Notes under the pieces: model-generated
What the model was told of the DNA's origin: nothing
Databases searched by the model: none
What the model saw: only the letters and a program-made list of their open reading frames with translations
Shown here: one piece after another, positions 10,724 to 23,553 of the stretch
Numbering within the stretch: position 1 is the first letter of the stretch
Layout of the letters: each line of letters starts with the position of its first letter
From: Taxillus chinensis
Taxonomy: Eukaryota; Streptophyta; Magnoliopsida; Santalales; Loranthaceae
Direction: 5' to 3'
Length of the DNA: 64,000 bases
Assembly (NCBI GenBank): GCA_023512835.1
Contig: CM042087.1
Coordinates: forward strand, 3,940,021-4,004,020
Made by a program: the position numbers and the translations under genes

Positions 10724-13700
10724 TTAAGCATAAAACTTTTTGACCATGTCGCTATTCACTGGATTAGGAAGCTCATCTCTGTCCATTTTGGCAAGGATTA
10801 ATGCGCCTCCTGAGAATGCTTTTTTCACAACATATGGGCCTTCATAATTGGGAGTCCACTTGCCTCTATGGTCATGTTGAATTGGTAAGATCTTCTTAAG
10901 GACAAGATCACCCTCTTAAAAGCTTCTGGGCTTCACCTTTTTATTGTAATTGTTCATCATTCTCTGTTGATACAGCTGTCCTCTGCAAACTGCTGCCAGG
11001 CGCTTGCTCTCAATTAAATTCAACTGCTCATAACGACTTTGGGCCCATTCCACTTCTTCGAGCTGAGTATCCTTAAGTACTCGGAGGGAAGGTATCTCCA
11101 CTTCGACCGGTAGAACTGCTTCCATGCCATAGACCAAAGAAAATGGAGTTGCCCCAGTCGATGTACGCACTGAGGTATGATAAGCATGCAAAGTTTATGG
11201 TAGCTTCTCGTGCCAATCTTTGTATGTTTCAATCATCTTTCTGATAATGTTCTTGATGTTCTTGTTGGCTGCCTCGACTGCTCCATTCATCTTTGGGCGA
11301 TAGGGGGTCGAGTTATGGTGTTGAATTTTGTATGTTTCACACAACTTCCCTATCATCCGACTGTTCAAATTGGCAGCATTGTCCGTTATGATCTGCTCGG
11401 GAAGCCCATATCGGCACATGATGTTGCTCCACATAAATCGAAGTACCACAGCCTGTGTGACATTAGCATATGATGCTGCTTCTACCCACTTGGTGAAGTA
11501 ATCAATGGCTACCAAAATGAAACGATGACCATTAGAAGCTTTTGGAGATACTGGTCCGATAACGTCAATGCCCCAAAGTGAGAACGGCCACGGGAAAACC
11601 ATCACGTGTAGTTTGGACGGCGGCACTTGAATCTTGTTGTTATAAATTTGACACTTGAGGCATTTGCGCACATATTCAATGCAATCTTTTTCCATGGTGA
11701 CCCAATAATAGCCCATTCACATGATTTGTCTTGTTAATGCATGTCCGTTTGTATGTAAACCACATTCCCCTTCGTGCACTTCTTTCATTATTTGTGTCGA
11801 TTCTTCTTTTGCCACACACCGTAGTAATACCATGTCATGGTTTCTCTTATATAGAATCGAGCCATCAAGATAATAGTTGGATGCTGACCTTCGGATATTT
11901 CTTTTATCAGATTCAGAGGCCTCTGCTGGGTACTCTTGTTTAAGCAAGTACCGTCTGGTGTCATTGTACCAGGGCTTTTCTTCGGTATTGTCGTCAATGG
12001 CCATACAATGTGCAGGAATATCTTGTATGCGGATATCAAAAGACTGAACTTCTAACTTTGTGTCTAGCCGAAGGAGGGAGGCTAGAGTTGCCAGCGCGTT
12101 AGGGAGCTGATTGTATTCCCTGGGCATATGCTCAAACGTGATGTTGTCGAATTGCTCGGCTAACTCTGCAACGTGCTTCCGATATGGGATTAATTTGTGG
12201 TTTCGGGTCTCCCATTCACCCCTTACTTGAAAAATGATGAGTGCCGAATCACTGAACACTCGTAATTTTTTGATTCCTTTGTTAATGGCTTCTTGAAGTC
12301 CCATCACACAAGCCTCATATTCCGCTACATTGTTTGTACAAGGGAAGGTTAGCTTTGCCGCCATGGGGAAATGCTCACCTTTTGGGGATATTAGGATGGC
12401 CCCAACACCGTGACCTAAGAGACTGGAGGCCCCATCGAACCACATCGTCCATATGTCTGATACTTCGGCCAAAATGATGTTGATGGGCTCATATGGGAAG
12501 CCAATAGTCATGGGCTCAAAGTCTTCCAGCGCTTTATCTGCCAGATAGTCGGCTATCGCACTTCCTTTTATGGCTTTTTGAGGTACGTAAATGATATCGT
12601 ACTCCGATAGGATCAACTGCCACTTGGCGATTCTTCCAGAAATGGATGGCTTTTCTAAGAGATATTTGAGTGGATCATGCCTCGAAATCAGCCATGTAGT
12701 ATGATAAAGAGTGTATTGCCTCAATCTTCTTGTTATCCAGACAAGAGCATAGCACGTCTTCTCCAAGGGTGTGTTGTTTTCTTCATTGATAGTGAACTTC
12801 TTGCTGAGGTAATAAATGGCCTGCTCCTTCTTGCCTGTAGAATCGTGTTGCCCCAAGACACAACCCATCGCTGACTCCTGAACGGTCAAGTATAAGATCA
12901 GAGGTCTATCCGGTACTGGTGGGACCAAAATAGGTGGATTAGACAGATATTGTTTGATCTTGTCAAAAGCTTCTTGACACTTGTCATTCCAAATTTCTGG
13001 GTTGTTCTTTCGTAAAGTCTTGAAAATGGGTTCACAGGTGGCTATCAATTGGGAAATAAATCGGGCAATGTAATTCAGTCGCCCTAGGAATCCTCTAACC
13101 TCCTTGATGGTCTGTGGTGGTGGCATCTCTTGGATAGCTCGAACTTTATCTGGATCGATTTCAACTCCTTTTTGGCTCACAATGAAACCCAACAGTTTTT
13201 CCGACATGGCTCCGAAAGTGCACTTTTTGGGGTTCAATTTCAGCTGATATTTCCGTAGCCTGTTGAAGAGCTTGCGGAGTACTTCAATATGATCTTCAGT
13301 GCTTCGTGATTTGGCTATCATGTCGTCCACATATACTTCGACTTCCTTATGCATCATATCATGGAATAGAGTCACCATGGCTCGCTGATAGGTGGCTCTT
13401 GCGTTCTTTAGACCAAACGGCATCACATTATAGCAGAAAGTGCCCCAAAGTGTCATGAATGTGGTCCTCTCTTTGTGTTCGGGGGCCATGCGAATTTGAT
13501 TGTAGCCCGAGAAACCATCCATGAATGACAATAGAGCATGCTTTGCCGTATTATCCACTAGCGTATCAATGTGAGGAAGTGGGAAGTTATCTTTTGGACT
13601 AGCCCAATTCAAATCTCTATAATCAACGCACATGCGGACCTTGCCTCCTTTCTTCGGTACTGGTACAACATTGGCCACCCATTCTGGATAGTGGAGACAC

Positions 13701-14181
13701 TTAGGAAACCTGCATCCCATTGCTTTTGACTTCTTCTTTAATCTTCAGTATCATCTCTGGTCTCATTCTTCGCAATTTTTGCTGTACTGGCTTACACTCT
13801 GGCTTCACGGGTATGTGATGTTGCACTATATCTGTGTCTAATCCGGGCATATCTTGGTATGACCATGCAAAAATGTCGATGTAGCTTCTTAACAGCTCGA
13901 TTAACTTCTTCCTGATGTCGGTAGCTATCAAAGACCCCACCCTCAATTCTTTTGGTTCGGTTGTTGTCCCCAAGTTCACTGTTTCTACTGGGTCCTCACT
14001 TGGAATGGATAAGCGGTCATCCTTTTCCAATAGACGTATGATCTCTCCCGGTAGCTCGGGTGTCTCCTCTACCTCATTCTTGTTAGCTTCAAACACGGGC
14101 TGCTCCCAGTTTTGACTTTGGTCAAACCTTTGGCATCTCGTTTCGCCTTCGCATACTATGTTTTCATTGACCTTGTGATAC
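10724..14181 (-). pseudogene. pol: Ogre pol: reverse transcriptase, RNase H, archaeal-type RNase H, integrase
   Basis: Copies element RNA into DNA and integrates it. Reading from 14181, the RT N-terminal region has IDIFAWSYQDMPGLDTDI. A frameshift lies near 13700-13720. The long frame from 13720 carries the RT core (VDYRDLN, FMDGFSGYNQI, MPFGLKNA, catalytic YVDD at about residue 130), then RNase H (about residues 265-340), then a second archaeal-type RNase H with WFDGAS, NNVAEYEA and VFSDSA. That second domain defines the TAT/Ogre lineage. The integrase follows, with an HHCC zinc motif (C-LKC), the acidic residues in GIDVIGPV, ITDNAA and GAVEAANK, and a C-terminal part ending at 10724. In-frame stops lie at 11717-11719 (TGA where Arg is usual), 11195-11197 and 10916-10918, so the gene is dead. 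Confidence 0.93.
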
Positions 14182-14420
14182 CTGCTTATAAGAGAATGAC
14201 AAGTTGGTAACCAAATATGATATGCATATGTTATGAATGGAATGCACCATGAAAGATTTTGAGAAACACATTTTATTGGAAGGTTTAAGGAAAAACAAAT
14301 GTTCACAGCTTCAAAGTACATTAAAATATAATACATTAAATCCCAACGACCCGTAAGTATTACATTATGGGGAGGTCCTGGCTAGTCTAATTGTTCAATG
14401 GCTGGTTGGGATCTTCTCAC
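14182..14420 (-). other. Candidate Ogre intron between the protease side and RT
   Basis: On the minus strand a donor GTGAGAAG (from 14420) and an acceptor ATTCTCTTATAAGCAG (ending 14182) enclose 239 bp with several stops. Ogre elements are known to have an intron between the gag-pro and RT coding parts. The acceptor is strong; the donor position is inferred. Confidence 0.5.
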
Positions 14421-15007
14421 ACTAACTGAACCATCTCGCTTGGTGCATGCTCATTTGTGTCCAATACGGCTACAGTCCCCGTCTTGGGCTCAGGTTGGCT
14501 CTTATGGATAAACCATCCACTCCGGAATGTAACATTCAAGGGGGGGGGGGGGGGAAGCTTCTCCTTTCTTCTTGTACTGGCCTTTTCTGCAATCTTGCCA
14601 TTCTGACTTCCCTCTTCTTGATAGCTTCTCGGATGGTTAGGGGTTTCTGAATCCCTTGAGCTATCAGGCCAAATCCTTGCCCCGGTTTGTACCCCTGTTT
14701 GATCATAGTGGCTGTAACCATTTTTGCTGCCTTCGAGAGACGATGGTCTGGGGCAGAAGCGACATTCACCATCTCAAAAGCCCGATAGGAGCATTTTGGC
14801 ACATCTTCATTGCTTTCAATATAAGGAACTGATGCCGGTTTGGTGACGAGGAAACTTGTCTCTCCAGAGATGCAGATGAGCTGGTCCCCCATTACAAACT
14901 TCATCTTCTGGTGGAAACTTGATGGCACCGCTCCTGTCATGTGGATCCAGGGTCTTCCCAACAAATAGCTGTAATATGGCGTGATGTCCATCACCTGAAA
15001 TTCCACC
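14421..15007 (-). pseudogene. pol: Ogre protease C-terminal part and linker region
   Basis: The minus-strand frame from 15006 begins with the family block FQVMDITPYYSYLLGRPWIH and GAVPSSFHQK, which follows the aspartic protease in TAT elements. It ends with a G-patch-like KQGYKPGQGFGL and TIREAIKKRE. Its natural upstream neighbour is the protease at 23546-23700, now separated by an 8.5 kb insert. The frame is thrown off at a run of about 14 G (14541-14554 on the plus strand). Beyond it coding resumes in another frame, with a TGA near 14417. Confidence 0.85.
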
Positions 15008-18000
15008 GTAAAAGTAAGAGATTTGTAAAAGGGTAGGATTCTTAAGAAAATTAAGTTGAAAAGAAAGGGGACAGGGACTTTTGTTCTAAAACTTTTGAAA
15101 GTGGAAAGTTTTTTTAAAAGTATTTGGGTTTAAAAAAGCTTTAGGTATTAAGGAAAAGTAGGGTATTTCCTTATTTTCGGTTCATGGGGTGTGAAAAAGG
15201 AGGGGGTTTTAAGGTGTGCTGAAGGAACCAAAAGAAAGCAAAAAACAAAAGGAAAGAAAAAGAGAAATCAAGAAGGGCAAGAACAAGGGAAAAAAAGTAA
15301 AATGAAAAAATAAAAAAAAAAGAAAGGGGGGCTCTAGAAAAAAGGTAAGAAAAAAAAAAAGAAACATTTTTGAGAAAAAGAAGGCTAAAAGGGGGGGTTA
15401 GGGGAAAAGGGGTTTAACGGGGGGAGAAGGGCGTGGGCTAAGAGGGGGGCTTGGGGGAGCTAAGGGGTGGACCAATTATGCTTGGAAGGACGAGAAATGA
15501 GCCGTGGGAAGGCTAAACAAGCTCGCAGAGCGAGAGGAAAAAAGGCGGGGGGCGGCGCAAGGTGAGGTTAACTTGTTTGTTTTGAGGCATTGAAAGGGGT
15601 AATGAAAATTTAAGCTAGGGTGAGAAGAATAGAGGAAGGCTCTTTCTCTTAAAATAAAAAACCAAAGAGTAAACACGAACTTGAACAACAAAAACCACAA
15701 CGAGAAACCAAGGGATCAGGACGCCTCTACGGAGGTGCAAAGGTCCTATTTCTGTCCATACCTAGACCCCAAGAGCACCGAAAAGAGCCTAAGCTACCAA
15801 GGAACACCTCAAAACAAACAAAAGGGGAATCCGACTGGTAATGCAGACCCATCTATGACCACCAGACAAAAACCCCAAAAAAAAAAAACAGCAAAGAATT
15901 GAGCTAAATTTAAAAAAAAGAAGTGGCAAACTAAAATACCAAGGCAGGGGCTTTTATGAACTTTTTTTTTTTTTTTTTTTTTTAGAAAACTTAAAGGTGC
16001 TTTTGCTCTCTTGATGGTTTTATTTTTTTCTACAAAATAAGAGATTTTTATAAACTCTTGCTTTTAAAAGGAGAGAGATGTCTTCATTTTCATAAGGGGC
16101 TTTTTAATTTATATCACACCTTTTCAATATATCCAAATAAAGAAAAGAAGAAGACACAGAGAGGTCTTGATCACACAAAACGAGCAAAGAATCAGCAGCT
16201 CTAATAAAAAATGGAGCAAGAAGAGATCAAATCACATTCCAAACAAAATAAAGGGTAAAAAGAAGGCTCATTTTTATTTCTTTTCACCACTTTAAGGTCT
16301 GGTATAGATTAGCTCCAATAAAACCCCAAAAACAGGGTCTTAAGAGTAAGATGATAAACCAAGAGCCTTACTCTTTAACCCCTTACAACGATCTACGGCA
16401 AAAAATTAGCAAAATCAATATCCAGCCTCAAACAATTTGACACCAACAACCCATAGGCCAAAAACCCCCCCCCCTAAAAAAAAAAGACAGAACAAAAAAA
16501 GGAAAACAAGGGCTAAGACCTTAAAACATGTGGCTAAAGAAGAGAGAAACCCTGGTTTGGCCTGTAATAGTAGATGCTTGGCCACCATCCGCTGAGCCCA
16601 AAGTGCCACGTCTCCCCCTTCCCAATTTCCTTCCTTGGAATACACAGAGACAAACAAACCCAGGTCGAGTGGGGTGATTCTGTAGGAAAGAGGGGCTTTC
16701 AACCTTCTTTGATCATTGCCCTTTAGTGATGACCCATGACTAAGTCTTTTCGTCAGCAAACCTTGCCTTGGCTTGGATCATAAGAGGGCCACAGCACACG
16801 ACAAGAAGGGCGCATGGCGATCGCTACCAGCCAAGGGGGTGCTTTTTTCCAAGCTTGGCCCCCTGGACAGGGTGATGAAAGCTCAGAGAGGAGGCCTAAG
16901 GGGTAGAGGTCCCTCCCACAGGCGAAAGAGGATCCTCGCTAGAGAATTCATTCTCGAGATCCTCTAGCTAAAAGGAGGGATACTTTCCGTACGCCCACTG
17001 AGTGTCTTCAACTCCTCTCTTACAAGGAAGATAAGACGGAGGGCAAGGTCTTAGGTTAGGGCTGTCCCAAGATAAGTATAGCAGCCCCCCGGCCCCAAAC
17101 AAAAGGGGAAGGGACGCCCTCTTGAGGAAGGGGACCCGGCCGCTCCCAGAAAGGGCTAGAGGGGTGAGGGGACACGGGGGAACTCTTCAGGGGATGGGAG
17201 GGTTCTTCACGAACTCCAAGGAGACTTTGGGCTTTCCTCTTGCTAGCTTTTGAGACGCTTTTTTGTCCTCGGCTCCACCCGGCGCCTCCCACGTGTTGCC
17301 TCACGCAGCGGCGGGGCCTCACCAGGCACAGGGCCTCCACGCTGGTTCAGGAGCTGTGGTCTCCAGAGGAGGGCCACAGGGCTATGTCCCTGACAACCTC
17401 CACTCGCTCCCCACCACCCACAACCTTAAAATGTCTTCTTTGTGTATCAGTCAGGCGAGTATAAGTCCTTCCTTTGACCAGAAGCCCCAAAGTGGTCCCA
17501 GAACACGCCAAGAGGAGCGTGCCACCTCCCCAACCTCCTTCACTTTAACCCAAAGGAAAGGCTTATGGAGAAGCTCTTTAAATACAAAAATTTCTTGGAT
17601 AGTTTTTCTTATAAAAGTAGACACTTTCAAACAATTTAGCATACAGAAAACTTAGGAGCTCTCATTTTCAAAACCATTCTGGTATCTGACTTTGAATTTC
17701 AATCGTATATTAGGAACAGGGTTCGGGAGGTAAAGTTTAATAATATCGGGGTTATTCAAAAACTATTCTCATTCCAGAGACAAGTTGAGGCGGAATAAAA
17801 AAGGGGCGATCACCTTGTATCCGAGTTTGAATTTTAACCACCCCAGCCCCCAACTCAAACCAGCAAGAGCATGCCCCGAGCTCCTCCCATTCAGCCAGGA
17901 GCCCTCTCTTGGTCTTTGTGCGCACCATCTTTATGAGAAAATAAGAACAAGAGGAAAAAAGAAAGAGAGCAAAGGGCGAGCTCTTACCAGGAGGTTTGGT

Positions 18001-21000
18001 TGGCCTTTAAGAGCCTTTATAGAAAGAGTCTGCGCCGTCCACCGGTGTTCCCAAACCCTGCAGATGCGCGTCAAGCCCAACTTTGTGGGGGTCCCAAGGA
18101 ATCCTCACGAGGGGAGCTCAGGAGGGATCTTTTCTGGCCTCCATAGTACATCCAAGTAACGTTCCTGGTCTACACCATTAACTAACAAGGTGCCGGGCCA
18201 CTCATCACTGCCAACCCAATCCCGAGCATGGACCATCTTATCTGCCGTGTTGTTTACCCACTTACCTTTTGGGCTTCCTTCTCCTTACTTTGACTTTAAT
18301 ATTCCACAAGTTCGGACCCAATTGCTCACCCATGGTTCAAGAAAGGAACAAAGCTCTGCACAGGTTGCTTCAACATTTTTGAAAAAACAAATAAAAGAAA
18401 ATACAAAAATAAAACTAAATAAACATGGGTGCCTCCCAAGCCTTTTTAAAGACTGCTTTCGTTGATCCGGGAGAGGGGTCACTTCTCCAAGACAAAGGGT
18501 TTCTATGCACCCCAATCGCTCTCCTGGCTCAGCTCCCATAGCTCTTATCACTATTCAAAGGTCCCATCCACTTGGACCTTATTTCAGAATACCTCACCTT
18601 GTGTTAAAAAAACTTATTAAGGTTCTTGTTGAGTTGCCTATCTGCCATTTCTTGTTCTTTCTTTGTAAAATTTAGCCATGGCATCCAACCAAGCTCATCT
18701 ACCAAGAGTCCCAAGCCCTTGATCTCTTGTGGGTTAATTCTTCTTCAAGGCCCAAGCCTTGTGTTCTAGTCCACGGCAAGTGACATGCCTACCATAACGG
18801 ACACCCAAGGGGTTTTGTGCTGTCCTATATGCCCAAAGGCACACCTTTGAGCCATCTTTCCTAGCCCACTTTCTCTAAAATGGCCTTACTCCCGTTGGAC
18901 ATCTTGTCCTACTGGGGTGGTAGCAAGCTTCTAGAGTGCCCATACTTGTTAATAATTTATCAAACATTTTGCGAAAGATACCTAATCAGTTATAGCCCTT
19001 GGTGTCCCAAACGGCAAAGAGTCTAGAAGGAAGGAGTCACAACAGTCATTCACTCTAGAGGAAACACCCATAGACCTAATCCAAAAGAAAATGAGAACCC
19101 ATCAGAAGGGAAGGGATGAAGTATGCCCCAAATGATTTAGGAAGAATTTAATGGCATCTCTTTTTCTAGATAGACCACTACCTTTGACATCTATCCCTTT
19201 TTGATGTAGACTAGGTGTCTTTTACAGAGGCAATAAAGCCACACAGTCTTACCACTTGCCAAAGGGCCCCCATAAGGACATGACTTGTTTAGTATCCCTC
19301 TCAAGGACACCTTTCTATGATTTGTGGAACTCATAAAAGGGCTAAATGTATTTAGCTACATTCTTTCTGGTGGTGTCCGGACCAAAATTTGCTATCAAAA
19401 GGAAGAGAGCCTCAAACACTTTCATCGGAAAGTTCAAGGGGAGACTTAGGGCATCTCAGGAAAGGATACAGTTAGGGCCCTTTGTGTCTCAATTCAAGGT
19501 GTAGAGGAGAACCTCTAAAGCGTGGCTTACTTTTTTAGCAAAAATTTAAGCGAGTCGATAAACAAGACTTACAAAGGTAGGGCAAACTTGTGACAAAAAC
19601 AGACTTTCTTGGTGGTTAGGAGCATCATCTAAGGTTTTCAGCATAGAAATGACCTAAACATTTTGCCTTTCCTTAAAACCACAAAATCACTGATAATAGC
19701 TCAAAAGGTTGAGCCAGGGAAGGAGACTAACACCTTGAGGAGTAAAAGCCAAGCACGCTAAACTAAAGCTGTGTCTTTCAACACCTACTCATGGGTTTTG
19801 CATTGGAGTCTTAAGAATCTCCTAAAAAGCCAGAGGCCAAGGAAACCTCACTCTTTTTCATTAGTGAGGTGGGAGTCTCATAGGGAGATTTTGCCTTTCT
19901 ACCTCCAAACAATTGTGCCCTAACATCCCTCTGTTACAGAAAGGCTTTCTCCCAATTAGGACAGTTCCTTCTCCTATCTCTAAGACCACATCGGTTTTCA
20001 ACGGTAGGAGGAACAAACCAAGTATCAGAAGCCTCCATGTCTCTCAACCAAAAAAAACATCATCCAAAGTGGGGGGCTCAAAGCCCAAATGGCTTCTCAA
20101 AGCAATGTGCAAAAGGGCACGTGAAGGTGGTCTTTGTTGGTCTCGCTTAACCAGTCGTTATACGAATAGCCATCGCGAGGCTAAGCCACTAACACAACTG
20201 GCAGAAAGAGAGGAAAAGTCTTCTAGTGGCCTTGTTCTTCTAATCCCACCCTCATCCCATCACCGAGAGGGATCATTCTTTTCTCATTCTTAATCCCATC
20301 CCCCTTCTGGGCACACAGCAATGGACCCCCTCCTATAAAAATAATTTCCCGCTTTTTCCATTTTAAAATTTCTTTTCACACTCTTCACGGGTTTAATCTT
20401 CTTTGTCTTTCAGCGGGGTTTAAAATCATCATTCATCAAATCATGCAGCAAACCCGGCAATCCCTAATTCTTCATGTCTCCTAGGGCCTTTTTGTGTTTC
20501 CAAGGCTTAACATGAGACACCCCACATCAATTACACAAGCGGGATTGTTTGGAGTCAAATTCCCTGTGTCCCGCTCCTCGAGCGGTGCCGCATCTTCTTT
20601 TTTCCTCCTCACTTGCTCCAAAGAGTTTGTTTTGCTTTTTCTCACTCAAGACTCTCTTCATCTTGTTAGCTTCAGAAGGGCTCACATGGTGGTGGTATTC
20701 TTGCCAAGTATCTTCCACCACTCAGTCTTACAAAGGCATCCTCCTCCTCTTGACCTTGAAGCCTTCCCAGTGGAAGACAAGGTCTCCTCATTAATTCTCG
20801 AGTTAGGCTTGAGCAACATCATCAAGCACCCTTCAGAAAGGTCTCAAGAGGTAACCTCACTTCTTCCATCTCCAAAACAAAAACAAAGAAGGAGCCCATT
20901 ACTCTTAAGACTCAGCTTACAAAGATAGGAGGCTTATGCCCTAGCCCACTCAAACAAAAACAAATATCGCCCTAAATCCAAGGGCCCCCGGTGCAGCCAC

Positions 21001-23553
21001 CAAGGGAAAGCCCGGATCTTTTGCTGATGCAACTCGTGACACCGCCACCCCACGCTAGACCCCATTCTCTTCTTGTCACATCTTGAGTTTCCTAGGCATC
21101 GCTCCAAACTCCCAAAGGAACTAAGCTGAACAACCGCGCTTCTCTTCTTACTTTCTCCCTCAAGGAAGGCAAAGGCCGAGCTCTCCTTTTCTTCCATTCC
21201 TTTCCTTCTTCTTCACTTTTACTTCCAAGGGCTTTGTTCTCCCGGATTGCCTTCACTCTTCTTCTCGGCTTCCCTCCTAGAGGATACCGCACTCTCCTTG
21301 GGGTTCCCTCGTCCTGAATGGCACCCTTGATAGCATTCGGGCCACTCCAGTCTTCTCCATCTCTTATCTACCCCCTTTCTTAAACCCCCTCTCTTTTCTA
21401 TCTACCCAGTTTTCTTCTTTATTAGGCAGAGGCTTGCCACGGAGAGGGTGAAAACTAACGGATTCCTCACGGGGCATTTGAGTTTCCCTGGTTCGATCTA
21501 AAGGAGCGATTGGTTTCTTTTTTGTTGGAGGTAACCGTCTACAAGCCTTTTCCTCCAACATTCTTTTTCCACACCCACCTGAAACTTTTGTGATCCTCTT
21601 AGACACTTATCCTTTCAAAAGCGGTGCAATCTAAATAAGCTATATTCTCCTTGCTTTAGTCAAATCGCAATGACCTCCAGGCTCTATGCACAAGCTCTAG
21701 AACCAATCTTTGTGAGGAACGAAAGACATTTGAACCACGGGGCCTTCCAAGGCTCTTCTCCAAGCTACGCTCCAACTTCGAAGAGTCTCCACTCTTGCGA
21801 CCAATCTCTCCTCTTGGGACACCGGAAGGGGGAAGCTTGCGCGGCCCTCCCAAGAACTGGTTGAACCAGCCAAGAGCCACCTTAAAGAAAGGGAAAAGCC
21901 TTAGCTTTAGGCCTCCTCCGACACTGTTGATCTTGATGGTCCCCGGTGAACCTCTCATCGGTGTGGATCTCCACGGTGTTCCTCCAACACCCCCCCTCCC
22001 CCCCCCCCCCCCCCCCCCCCCCCCATTCCCCCCCCCCCCCCCCCTCCCCAAGCATTCCCCGGCCTTGTCTGCCGAACCCGAAAAGTGACATCAGCCTCCA
22101 ATCAGAAGGTGGGCAAAACTATTACCCTCTTCTTCGGATTGGCCATTGAATGGCCCCTCCTGCGGCACCACAGGAGTGCCACGACGCCACGTGCTCCAAG
22201 CCTTGTAGGCTTCCGCCTCACGTTGCTTCCTAGCCTCTACACGAGCTCGAACAACTTCAGGTTCCCAGATTCCTCCTCTCTTTCATGACACAGGCTTGTG
22301 ATGTTCAAACACAAGAACTACAGCAAAAAACAAATAAAGAACCAAAATCGAGAAGACAAACACAAGCAAACATTTCCTCAATGTTGATTTAAACTAGTAC
22401 TTATCCGCACATGGCAGTTTTTCTTCTAAAAGAGCTAGCTAAGTCGTAAACTCTCTTCAAGATAATAAATTCCTAAGTTTGCAAAAAAGCACAAAAAGGG
22501 GTCGAACCCAGGGTTACCTAGTTCTCTAGTTCTCAAATCAAATACATTCTCTTGTTAAAAATGTCTTGGCAAAAGTTTTCTTTTTAAACTAAAGATCTTT
22601 TTAGTGGTTTTCGAAAAACAAAGAAAGACGATTTTGGATTAAGATTAAGGATTAAAGCATCTAGGGTCACAATTTCCCTCCTATGTTATCTCTGGTTATA
22701 GTATTAGGGTTGTACGATTAAAACATGAAAATAAGCAAGGACAAAAATGGTTTGAGGTCCTTTAAGAGTGTATGCGAATGGTCATAAAACCCAAACATGC
22801 AAAGCATAAATATCTGCAAAAGGATAAGATCACATAAAATAAGTAGACAATCCGAGTAGGGCAAGAAACCAAGGTGTACATCAAAGATAAATAAGACGAT
22901 TCAAAAACAGCAAAACTAATACAAACCCAATATTAAAAAAAAGAAAAGGGGATGCTAGATAAAAGAACTACTCGATGATTAAAGAAACAAAAAAAGCAAA
23001 TCTTCTTTGATCAGCGCACAGAAAGCTTAAACCAGGCTCCAAAACCACGGCGTGCGACGGCTGCGGCTGCTCTCTAGGTCAAGGACAGCCTCAAGACGGG
23101 AGCTTTTTAAACGGTGGGGTTGGCATTAGAAGGGGTGGAGCTCTTTTTAGAGTTGGAGGGCTTGAGGGTGTATAGCCATACAAAACGGCGTGTTTTGATA
23201 AGTGACTCTCAAAATAAACTATCTTATCAAATTTGGACTGGGCTTCAGACAAAGCGAGAAAACTGGTACAAAAATTGCGAATTGAGGAAGGGAATTCAGG
23301 CACCTAAACAGCAAACTTCTCCCCAACTTCTTGCACTTGTAGAGGCACGAGAGGCAAAAAGCTTGCCGTGAATGGGTGATTCGGCAACAATGCCTATTTG
23401 GTTGAGGACTCATTACACTTTGCTTCTTGCCGCCAATTGTTGAGGCCATCACTAAAAAGTGAGGTCAAAACTGTATTGCATAGCACTTCCTAGGGGTTGA
23501 GCAAAATAGATAGAGGCATAAGGCTCAATCATGCCTAAAAAAAAGTTAAAAGT
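15008..23553 (+). mobile_element. 8.5 kb insert inside the Ogre protease gene, origin unknown
   Basis: The protease coding sequence is continuous up to about 23545 on the right and resumes at about 15007 on the left, so 15016-23544 is foreign. The flanks GTAAAAGT (15008-15015) and GTTAAAAGT (23545-23553) look like an imperfect target duplication. On the plus strand the insert ends in eight A (23537-23544), suggesting a retroposed or LINE-like 3' end. No reverse transcriptase, transposase, TIR or LTR pair was found. Local features are a purine-rich stretch at 15200-15400, T20 at about 15962, a region rich in CCTC/CTTC and short arginine-rich open frames (17000-21650), and a long C run. None of the short open frames resembles a known protein. 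A large unspliced intron is unlikely, because the flanks lack GT/AG at the breakpoints. Confidence 0.55.
21985..22050. repeat. Long poly-C tract
   Basis: Almost pure C over about 60 bp with a few T/A interruptions. The minus strand is G-rich enough to form G-quadruplexes. Glycine- or proline-rich open frames across it are artefacts. Confidence 0.9.

Noticed and set aside
17056..21900. Several open frames of 80-145 codons on both strands
   Set aside because: Low-complexity, overlapping on both strands, and no recognisable motif. Not supported as genes.
15016..23544. The 8.5 kb segment as the known Ogre intron
   Set aside because: It lacks splice sites at its ends, interrupts protease coding rather than the protease-RT border, and a better 239 bp intron candidate exists at 14182-14420.
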